Shown here piece by piece: positions 55,126-64,000 of a DNA stretch of 64,000 nt (the first letter of the stretch is position 1; every line of letters begins with the position of its first letter). The notes beneath the pieces are model-generated. The model was not told the DNA's origin. It made no database searches and saw only the letters and a program-made list of their open reading frames with translations. This stretch comes from Actinernus sp. WN-2022 (taxonomy: Eukaryota; Cnidaria; Anthozoa; Actiniaria; Actinernidae): contig JAOWCC010001501.1 of the NCBI GenBank assembly GCA_030867875.1, forward strand, positions 18,257,524-18,321,523, written 5' to 3'. Both the position numbers and the translations under genes were made by a program.

Positions 55126-56860
55126 GCGTGAACCTTTTTCCGCGTTCGTTTAAGTTTGAAACCTAGACGTCTGGCGGCACAAACCTTTGCAATTTAACCA
55201 CGATAATATATAATGACAACCTTTGACATGTCCCGCCTTCACGATTCAGGTTTGGAAACTTTTCAGCTAGATTTTCCTTCGCGCTACGCGCTAAATCATA
55301 TAAATGTCGGTTAAAGTTAAAGTTTTGGACGCTCAGAATTATGAGAGATGCAAGACAACAACTGTCTCTTGGCATAATCTGAGTTGCACGACGGTAGAAG
55401 ACATCAAATATCTTTGCTTCAAACACTGGCGTTTTGTTCGTTCTCCCTTGTCTTCATCTCGTTTATGATTGACATATGGCGTGTAATTAGCATACCGTAA
55501 AAGACCGCCTAATAAGCCGCAGGGTTTTTCCAATTTCATTTGGACTAAGAGTGTTGTTTCTCTCCCTAAAATCCATGTGCGGCTTGTACGCGGGCTCTTT
55601 CAGATTGAAGTTCGCCTGAGATATCCAAAAATGAGCCCTGATAACTTCTTTATGTTGTTTTCTTCTCGTAACATTCCTTAATCCAGTTTGTGTTTAATTA
55701 ATATTGTGCTTCCGTAAAGGTCACATTTTGTGAAGTTTGATTGGTTCGAGTCTCGTTCTTTAATGTGCTTATTGAAAGACTGAAATTGGAGAAATATTCA
55801 GATTCAAGAAGTGGATCACATAATTATCCAGAATACTTTGGGTATAAAGCTATAAAAGAAGTTGTTTGTGCAATCTCACGAGTCACGGCACGTGGAAAAT
55901 TATAATATTGTCAACAACTCCAAAACTTCACATCTGAGAGATTTGAGAGACTCCAGCACTTTTTGCAGAACATGCAAACTGTTCACGAAGTAAAATCAAA
56001 ATCATTCAGAACATTTAATTTGTCTATAGCAAATTTTCAAAGCGGCAAACATTTCGCGAAGCTTATCAGATATTCAAATCAGTTCGCGGAAAACTTCACC
56101 CATTATGTACCGCGGCAATTTGAAAGACCTGACTCCGCACCTTTGAAAACGGATTTAAATTAATAGAAAGAACTCGAGAGTATTTTATTTAGTAAACATT
56201 TCACTTTGAAGGTAAAGTTGAGAAGCTGTGTGGTACTTTAGGAACTACAATGCAATAAAAACTCAGTTCCCGCACACCCGTGTTGTTGTGTCAAAATCCA
56301 GACAGAGAGAATTCAATTCAAGTTCATAGCGTTTCTTGAAAACACAAGGCAGCATTCTAGCATAACTATGATTCTAGTAAGTAGGTATATCCTTTGTCTA
56401 ATAAATGATTTTTCAAAGCAATTGTTTTATTTCATTCATCTACTTTATTAACAATGTGGTAAATAAACGAGCTCTCCTCGTTCTGACGTCTTGTGGAATT
56501 CCGTTCAGTCACAGAAAATCACTTCGTCAAGTTGTGGATACACATCCGGCGCAACAAATAAAAACGGTCATTATCAACACTCCAGTATAAACTCACATCA
56601 AACCTTTCGATTCAGAGGGTGAATTTCTTTGGGAGAATATTTAAAAAATTCAAATCCCATGAGAAAATTTGTATGAGAAAACTCTGCGTTTGATTGACGA
56701 TCGGCTAAATCAGTTTTCCAAACGAAACTTACATAAACAAATAAACATTTATATGAATGCGAAATGCTTTGAACATTCTATCAGATCATTGTGAAAAGGT
56801 GATCACAAAAAGGCATGTTGTCAAACATTACGAATTCTAAATTAACGTTTTATCGGATTG
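55126..56860. other. Interior of the 3.33 kb element
   Basis: Includes TAAGCCGCAGG and TGCGGCTTGTACGCGGGC near 55512-55600, phrases shared with 60511-63440. No supported ORF. Confidence 0.4.
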
Positions 56861-57514
56861 TTATGGAAAGTTGACAAAGCATTCTCAGACATTACCAATG
56901 CATTTAAATGTTCCATCAGATCATTGTGAAAAGTTGACAAAGCGTTCTCAAACATTACAAATGTGTTGCAATGTTTTATCGGATCGTTGTGGAAAGTTGA
57001 CAAAGCATTCTCAAACATTACGAATGCGTTTTAATGTTCTATCAGATCGTTGTGAAACGTTGGCAATGCATTCCAGAACTTTAGTAAAGCATTTCAACGT
57101 TATTTCATATCGTTGTGAAAAGTTGACAATGCGTTGAGAAACATTTCCGATGCATTGCAATGCATTGAGAATGCGTTGAAATGCATTCAAACGCCAGTTT
57201 CGTTAAGACGGGTTTTCGCATGGAGGGTCACATATGGGTAATAATGTTGATGCAATGTGCAAACCACTGGATGACCAGAGTTTGGTTGCAGCCTGATGTT
57301 CCAACCAATGATCCTCAAGTATGAGGGATATGCAGCATGACAAGTCATGGGATTTTACAAACAAGGTGAACGCAGACAAAAGGTGAACTCAGACAAAAGG
57401 ATAACACTCCAAACGTCAGCTGCTACTCACTACTTGTGGAGGTTATGATACTTGTACATGTAACTCAAAGAAACATTGTTTTCAAAGTAATTGCAATTGA
57501 ACAATTGAGTTTAC

Positions 57515-57619
57515 CTGTCTTGCTACCCCCTCCATTTTAAATCTTTGCTCTTCTTCAAACAGTCTCTTCTCCTCCTCACGTGCTTGGACATCTGCTTTTG
57601 TCACAGTTAGTTCCTCTAC
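57515..57619 (-). CDS. MSN: ERM family protein, alpha-helical domain exon
   Basis: A 105-base phase-0 exon between TTTTGCAG|GTAGAG (57619) and GACAG|GTAAAC (57515). It encodes 35 residues, VEELTVTKADVQAREEEKRL then FEEEQRFKMEGVARQ, a highly charged helix expected in the ERM central coiled-coil region. It joins in frame to M at the end of the 59457 exon and to LDEARQ at 43497. Identity rests mainly on this continuity, since the alpha-helical domain is poorly conserved. The intron that follows, 14.0 kb, holds the nested elements. Confidence 0.8.
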
Positions 57620-58138
57620 CTGCAAAATGCCAGGGGAAAATTTGTAATTCTACCTGAATGGTGCCAAAAGTTCCTCTAAAACAAAACAACAAAAATATCA
57701 CCCTGGGATAGAAGAGTAATACCTTGTGGGCAGGGCAGCAAAGAATAAGTGAACAGTTTGTTTGTTGCTCTAATTTCACTAGCAGCTGGCTAATGGATTA
57801 CATAATGTAATAATGTGCACAATTTGTCTTGTGAAACTTTATTAAAATATTTTTTTCATTCAATGAAGAGAATTAACCCACCCACATTTAGCATAAGGCT
57901 ATTCTATGTGTTGGTGTTTTTTTGGGGGGGAGGGGGGGAGGGGGTTAGTTAGGAAATGAGAAAAGAAGGTATGTGTGTATAATTATTGTAGGTAAAGACA
58001 AATAAATAATAGAGTCCAGCTACATTTATAACAGAGCTGACTGTTATGTGCAAAATAAGTGTCTGAGGTCTTCATAATTTGTCTGAGTCCTTCATAATTT
58101 GTCTGAGTCCTTCATTTGTTGGTAAAATGACAGCCTGT
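57620..58138 (-). other. ERM intron sequence
   Basis: No feature seen except a poly-G tract near 57922-57940. Confidence 0.4.
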
Positions 58139-58240
58139 AATAGGCCCTTTTCTTTCTAAAACACTGTTTTAGAAAGATCTACAATCAATTGAAGATGGAA
58201 AATAGCAGATACAAACAGGTTTTGCTAATAACACTACCAA
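58139..58240 (-). repeat. Partial copy of the 32.0 kb element
   Basis: TAATAGGCCC and ACAAACAGGTTTTGCTAATA correspond to 32009-32145 in rearranged, partly inverted form. Confidence 0.45.
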
Positions 58241-58253
58241 TCTTCAAGTGCCT

Positions 58254-58963
58254 TTAAAGTGCCAATAACCCCCCAAAAAATATTTTTGACGTCTATTGTG
58301 TATTGCGCCCTGACAAAGAATTCGAAAAAATAAAAGTGAAAAAACTAAACTTAGACGAATTTACTGGCGTCAAAGTTAGCGAAAACATCCGTTTTGGGCT
58401 TCCTGTTTCCAGTTGGAAGTCAGCGCGAGTCTTGGTGAGGGCCTGGAATTATGACGTCAATCGGGCGCATTTTACTACAACTACCAGAATCCTTTGCACG
58501 GTTTCTTTTGTTCCTTTAATTTAGACTATTGTCTTGGTATTCTCAAAGGAGTTGGAAAATCTGAATAAGAAAAAGAATTCAAAAAGGAAAAACGTCCTAT
58601 TATAGTCTAATCAATAGGAAATAAACTCCATCACAAGAAAGAGCACAACGAAATTAGTAAATTTACCAAGTTTGGTGATATTTCATTGAATATTTATCAT
58701 GGTGAGCTTGCAAGAGTCGCAGAAATAAGAGACGTTTGTATGGGATTGGAAGGACGCTTGACTACATACACGTCACAGGCCACTGGTCTCCAGGCCCCCA
58801 AAGGGAATTGAAAACTGACGGCCACATGTTCTGGTTCTCAACTTCGAAACGCCGTAAAAAAAATACTGTTGAGTTTTAGCCTCCTATTTTTGCCTTAAGT
58901 TCTAAATAATGGTTTAAAGTTTCAATTCAAAAATAATAATTTTTGGGGTTATAGGCACTTTAA
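58254..58963. mobile_element. 710-bp element at TTAA (piggyBac-like)
   Basis: TTAAAGTGCCAATAACCCCC at the left and its near inverse (GGGGTTATAGGCACTTTAA) at the right. No transposase. An open frame of 73 codons inside has no recognisable homology. Confidence 0.75.
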
Positions 58964-59200
58964 GGGGCCGACCATTTGACTTTTGAGGGGGGGGGGGGGG
59001 GGGGGGTGGGTGGGTGTTCTTGTCTGTGCTCGAATTTTTTTTCTTTAGCAGTGTTGTTGCACAAATTTTTTTTTGCGAAAAAAGCGGAGCCAGAACAAAG
59101 CTTTTCCGCTTGCAGGATATATTTTTTCGCCACCGTTGGCTTGCAGGTTATTTTTTTTCAAAAACACCCACCCCCCCTCAAAAGTCAAATGGTCGGCCCC
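58964..59200. mobile_element. 237-bp MITE with GGGGCCGACCATTTG ends and TAA duplication
   Basis: GGGGCCGACCATTTGACTTT and its inverse bound the element; TAA occurs on both sides (58961-58963, 59201-59203). A three-base TWA target and G-rich end fit PIF/Harbinger-type MITEs. It directly abuts the TTAA of the previous element. Contains a poly-G run and hairpin. Confidence 0.78.
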
Positions 59201-59456
59201 TAAATAAATGAAGTCACATTTTGTTTTGCCATGCAAAGGGTCCATCGGGTCTTCACAACGGACAATTTGCTGGCTACCAGCAAATACTGCAGCAGTATTT
59301 TTCACTCACTTGAATTTCTCAACAAAATAGGTATAGCTGGAAATGATACTCAACTAATAAAAATTAATCTGAGTAGTTAGTTTTGTCTTTGGACATTAGA
59401 ATGTTTTTGAGTGTGACATTGTCCTTAAAGTCAGTAATTAAAACTATGTACTGTAC

Positions 59457-59617
59457 CATTTTCTCTTTTTCCTGTTCTGTCTCCTGATACTTAACAATAT
59501 ATTCTTGCTGACTGTGCATTATCTCCTGTAGCTGGGTTTCTAAGTTCGACACATTTGAATCCAACTCTTGCTTTTCAGACATCAGCTTTGTCATATCTTC
59601 ATCCTTTTTCTTTTGTT
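59457..59617 (-). CDS. MSN: ERM family protein, alpha-helical domain exon (first in window)
   Basis: A 161-base exon between TCATTTCAG|AACAAAAG (59617) and AAAATG|GTACAG (59457). It encodes EQKKKDEDMTKLMSEKQELD, then a heptad-rich stretch to YQETEQEKEKM, a long coiled coil. It begins with two bases of a split codon, so at least one more coding exon precedes it; the N-terminal FERM domain (about 300 residues) is not found up to base 64000 and must lie outside. The donor is weaker than usual (GTACAG). The link to the ERM gene depends on frame continuity. Confidence 0.75.
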
Positions 59618-60510
59618 CTGAAATGACATCCATGCAACAAAATCAGTGTCCTTCCAGTGCTACATGTAGTTTGAATTGAAATCAAATCTTACTCTAGTTG
59701 ATAAACTGATATTTGTTTTAATTGAATGGATACTCCTGATCACAACCTACCCAAATCCTACATATTAAATCATCTAGCAGATCTTTCCCACAATTTTTAT
59801 ATACATGTATACGCATACCAAGCCTGAGAAATATTATCCAAGCAATGGGTTTAATGTTCTTTAATCTGGTATAAAGTGTTTGCACCTCCTCCTTTCACAG
59901 TATTGTAACTTGAAATTCAAATTGCAGAGTGAAGAAAGCAATCACGCATATCAGACTTCTCCTGTTAGGATACTTAAATTTCTAAGGTTTAAAATTAAAC
60001 AAGCCAAAAAAAACTGAACAGAGTTAACATATAGTACTTTTTACCACCTGAAATTATTGCAGCTTTCCCATGTGCAAACTGCAGTAAAACTACGGTTTAA
60101 CCTCATAATGAACACGGTTAAACCAAGGTAAAACCACAGACAATTGCGATAATTAGTTGGATGCGGCCACGACCGACCGCATCCACAGGACCACAGTGTC
60201 CTTTTCATAGTTTGGTTTCAATAAAAATAATCATCACCATCACACAGTACTGAGCTGAGTTATTGAACGTGTCTGATCACTGCTTTTAGGTAACCCAAAC
60301 CATTCTTGAAGCTTATTAAGCTCATCCTTCGATAGAAACTTGTTGTAAATGTTGACCAGTACTGTTGAAGGTTGTTCAGCAAGATTGCAAGAACCAACCG
60401 AGGCCAGTTCAGTGGTACAGTTAGCGGGCGCATATTCTGAGGTTTTGAGCAGTATATAACTGTATTCAAGATATATACAAGATATGCCAAATGTAAAACT
60501 ATAGATACTG
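59618..60510 (-). other. ERM upstream intron sequence
   Basis: AT-rich. An open stretch on the minus strand near 60260-60400 (LSKDELNKLQEW) is not supported by splice sites or known similarity. Confidence 0.4.
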
Positions 60511-63440
60511 TATTTGACCGCGTTTAAGTCGCGGGGTATTTTCGTTTTCATTTTGAAAAAAAAAGTAAAAAATTCCTCCCTGAAGTCCGGGTGCGGCTTA
60601 TAAGCGGGCTTTTTCAGATTTAAGTTCAAGTAAAAATCTAACTTCTTGCTTCATTGATCACGCTACTGCAGTTTTGATCCGAACGCTTCACTGCCTTCTA
60701 AAGACCTGTTCCCTAAGACGGAAAACCGTGTTAATCCGTAAGCTTTGAATGCTTATTTCTTTGAGTTTGTTTGATTTCACTTGTGATCAATAAATCCGAT
60801 ACTCTGACATTTTTATGTTCCAGAGAAATTTTCCCACGAGACTACGCAGTACCGGCAGACAGAAACCGACATGACTCGCAAGAATGGTGCAATCTCGTCT
60901 ACCTCAGGTGTTTTAATTGCTTTACAGTAGAATAGTTTTAAGGTCCTAATAATCTAAAAAACATAACTTTTAAAACATTTTATAAAACTTGTTCAACAGA
61001 GACATGTTTTGAATATTCTACCAAGCTTAACTGAGCAGGATCGAGTGAGAATTCTGAATCTATGTCAATTCATGACGTTAACAAATGCACAAGAGATGTA
61101 AATTAGCATATTACGATCGGCTCACATTTGCGCTCTCATTAAGCCAAACATTCCATAGAAATGTTTTTGAAACTTCCAAGCCTTTTTTGGACCATGTATA
61201 TCTATCTTAAACCGATAAAACCAATTATTACTCGGGCTGCCTGTGGCAGCAACGAGTCTTAAAATGCAAGTCGTTATTAATTTTTTATTAAGTGTAGCAA
61301 GCGTTCAGCGCAAGCGTTAAAGGTCAAATTTACACCAATCAGATCGCACTGTGCTGGTCACGTAACACTCGCCAGGTTAATTTATTTACAGAATTTAATA
61401 CAGTAAATCAAAATGGTGGATCCGCAAGCAAATCTCTCTCAAATTTGGAGTCCCATCTCTCAAATGTAAGCAGTTTAATGTTTTATTTAACTTCACTCGT
61501 GCGAAAGCCTTCCAACAGGCTCAGGATATTGCAACTGGCGCTCTTGTTGGAGCCGAAGGACCGCGTTTTTTACCCAGATGGCCTGTGAGTTTATATACGA
61601 CACGACGCCGGACCTGAAGGACTCAAAGATCCACACATATCGAATTGGAATTTAGCGTTTTCCTTTCTGCTGAAACCAAGGCTTCTTCGATAGAAAGGGC
61701 AATATGTTGTGTTTTTCTAGGAGGACAAAATATTTCTCATTTAAGCTTCTCTTTCGCCACGGCTTTGTTATTGGAATCTCTGTGGATTGGTATACTCAAA
61801 TATACTGCACAATTCCATACAACTGAATAAGAAGTCTTCAACAAAGCCGAACTCAAACTCAAGAGCAAAGCTGAGAGTGAAAGTGAAACTGAACAGTGTC
61901 TTGTCAGGTCATGAATTAAGGTACGGTGAGGTTGAAATCATTGCATGTTTATATAGATCTGCATTTCTTTGTAGATTTGTTGACCTCGTGGCGCTGATAG
62001 ATTTTGCCATCGGACGGTATTCTTGTTTGAGGTACGTTTCGTAGGTTTTATGCCTCTCGGTCATAATACATACCAGCGCAAACACCGTGATCTGTAGGCC
62101 AACATGCACTAAAATAATTTTGAGCGTGTTTTTGGTTGTCAGAAATACCCCGGAGAACAGAATAATTTATGATGAGCGAAGCAATATCAACTTAAACAAG
62201 AATCCTCTCACGGCCGAGGTTTTGGTTCGAGAAATTAAAGGCTTCCAACAGTTCCCTTTATAGTTCTGTAATATAATGAGCAGATCAGTTTTGGGAAAGA
62301 GGGTATATAACCAACAGGCATTTCAGTTAATAACTACCTGATATGGATGCAAGCTGCGATAAAGAGCCGCAGGGTAGAATGAACAGTAGAGAAATATATC
62401 ATTTGATAGCTCCATCATAGGTGGACAACTTATAATATGGGACAAATATAAACATATATTTGAGACACTCATCTATTAGTACTCTGAACCTGGAGAACAG
62501 CAGACTAAATTGTAAGCGTGCAGTATATGAATAAGTAGAGGTCAACTTCTTTAATTTGCATACACGAGAAATATATATACTAGGGGAGCAGAGAATGCAT
62601 GTCACCTCGCTACCGGCCACTCCTAAAGACTGCTAAATTCAGCTAATAATTCTTCCCTTCGGTTATTACTAAAAGGATTTCAAATGAAAGTGTATTTCAT
62701 CTTCAATCTCATGTGACCCGAGTGAAAGCCCAGATTGGCTCTTGTTATAGTATAACAGGTAAGCATTTTCCTTGAACATTCTTTGTGAATTTAGATAGTT
62801 TGAATTTACGCTTTAGCAAAAAGTCATGTTTACTCACTTTGTTTACTGATTGAGCAATTAAAATTACAGTTTCTTCAGATATATTCTGATCACCGCTTCG
62901 AGAAGTTTATTTGAAGTGTTCATGTTTGTCTTAGGCCCGTTTAAAAAAAACCGTGCTTGACTGCCGTGTCGAACACAATTAAATTCAGTGGTTTCAAATG
63001 TTGAACTCAAGTCGCACTTTATACTATAAATCAACTTGATACCACAGCAGCGATAACTGTTACAGCGATAAATGTTACAAATCTAAAGTGTCAGAATAAA
63101 CTTTGTTTTGAATTCGACACGGCGACAGCACGAGCCTTAGCTAGATCACACGAATGGCAGCTGCGTTCGATGAAGACAAAGTGTGATTGCAGTACAGTCG
63201 GGCCAAGTTTCGAGGAGTATATTTTAACAAAATTTGTATTTAAGATAAAAAGAATCAGTTGTTTGAAGTTGAGAGAAACTCAGATAATATTTTTTGCCGT
63301 GATGTTTTAAACTCGGGGTGCGCCTTATATGCGGTATATTTCATTTAAGTTTCAATTTGAACTTGAGGTTAGATTGAAACCAAAAAGTGGGGGTGCAGCT
63401 TATACGCAGGGTGCGGCTTGTACGCGGTCAAATACGGGTA
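60511..63440. mobile_element. 2.9 kb inverted-repeat element with TATTTGACCGCGT ends
   Basis: CTGTATTTGACCGCGTTTAA at the left and GCGGTCAAATACGG at the right are near inverses, both followed inward by TAAGCCGCACC-like phrases. The ORF-bearing repeat copy 3 sits inside. Confidence 0.58.
61227..62748 (+). mobile_element. ORF-bearing repeat unit, copy 3
   Basis: Opposite orientation to copies 1 and 2. The left end is TTACTCGGGCTGCCTGTGGC; the right end contains GCCCAGATTGGCTCTTGTTA. The first 400 bases match the ORF start region (AAAGCCTTCCAACAGGCTCA and the stretch to AGATGGCC), and 62585-62748 matches the other end. The middle (about 61640-62580) is unrelated, so the copy is internally replaced. 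Confidence 0.65.
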
Positions 63441-63669
63441 GATGGATTTTGCTATTACTGGGGATTTTGAAATGTTGTATACATGTTGTTCTAAAATTGT
63501 TTTTTTTGCGAAATATACTTGAAAGTGAACTACCTGTGCTTTTCAAGGGGTTATCTGTGGTACTACAATGAAAATAATTACTAAATAATGATTGGATTGA
63601 ATCCAAAAACACCATTCTGAGTTTAGCTCTTCCGTTGTTTTCATCGGTTTTGGTTTCATTGTTTTGGAG

Positions 63670-63999
63670 TTTACTATAGTTAAACAGATCTTTAATGTGA
63701 CCTGCATTTTACGGTTTAGTAAACTCACTGGTTAGTTGCTTGGACAATGGTGGCAGGAAGAAAGAAAGGTTAACTATAGTGAGCCGACCTGAAAACATGG
63801 GTTTATCGCTAAGTTAATCTAAACTTAATGACTTAGTTGACAGCTTGTCATCTATTTTGAGGTAATTAAATCCTAGTTTGTGGTTTCCAAACAGTCAACA
63901 CTCACGTTGGAATGCATTATGTCATTTCAGCCAAGAAAATCAGATGCCTCTCAGACAGGCATCTGGTTTTCTCAAGGTTACTATTTTAACTATAGTAAA
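63670..63999. repeat. Inverted repeat TTTACTATAGTTAAA at window end
   Basis: The 15-base motif at 63671 is mirrored at 63983-63999 (TTTTAACTATAGTAAAA) and partly at 63771. A 37-base hairpin (GAAAATCAGATGCCT and near inverse) is at 63935-63971. A further element that may run past the window edge. Confidence 0.45.
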
Positions 64000-64000
64000 A

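Larger units (their letters stand above)
53906..57232. mobile_element. 3.33 kb non-autonomous element with TGTGACCCTCCATGCG ends
   Basis: TGTGACCCTCCATGCGAAAA and its inverse, flanked by TA. Just inside are degenerate arrays: CATTTCAAATCATT / TTCGATAAGCGTTGTAAA at 54060-54300 and GTTGACAAAGCATTCTCAAA at 56865-57130. The interior holds a complete TTAA element (54524-55125) and about 1.7 kb with no recognised gene. Confidence 0.72.

Noticed and set aside
58303..58524. A 73-codon ORF inside the 58.3 kb element
   Set aside because: Too short, without homology, and located within a non-autonomous transposon.
60240..60629. A 129-codon ORF on the minus strand
   Set aside because: No similarity recognised, no splice or start context, and it overlaps the end of an inverted-repeat element.

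Overview
The window looks like a piece of a metazoan nuclear genome, most likely an anthozoan cnidarian (stony coral or sea anemone). This rests on split genes with GT-AG introns, three animal cytoskeleton or cell-cortex genes, AT-rich spacers, a very dense load of inverted-repeat DNA transposons, CR1/L2-type LINE remnants, a Ty3-type retroelement relic and tRNA-derived SINEs. The anthozoan assignment is inference. There is no operon, plasmid, phage or CRISPR structure.

Three host genes can be supported. (1) The 3' part of a Dlish-like gene on the + strand (exons 65-706 and 2236-2645), with three SH3 domains. Its 5' end lies before the window. (2) A complete two-exon myosin essential light chain gene on the + strand (19063-19312 and 24508-24716), split by a 5.2 kb phase-1 intron. 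(3) The 3' part of an ezrin/radixin/moesin (ERM) gene on the - strand, read from 59617 down to its stop at 40238, in four well-supported exons plus one possible extra exon (53222-53302). Its FERM-domain exons must lie beyond 64000. All three products act at the actin cortex, but nothing in the sequence shows that they are co-regulated.

Nearly everything else is mobile DNA or repeats. 2.9-11.8 kb is a run of foldback or MITE elements, several with clear target-site duplications. 11.8-14.5 kb is a decayed Ty3/gypsy pol relic. 15.9-16.9 kb and 22.9-24.1 kb are LINE fragments, each cut by a smaller element. 25.4-26.95 kb holds a 73-bp minisatellite inside an inverted repeat. 27-37 kb is non-coding, with several palindromic elements. 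38.5-39.4 kb is an 18-bp minisatellite of 49 units. 41-59 kb is the ERM gene, whose 14 kb intron carries elements nested at least four deep. A 1.4-1.8 kb repeat unit that carries its own ORFs (one with a coiled coil) occurs three times, at 20.1, 41.3 and 61.2 kb. It is the best candidate here for an undescribed element.

All calls come from reading the sequence by eye. No alignment or database search was run, so similarity statements are qualitative and repeat borders may be off by a few bases.
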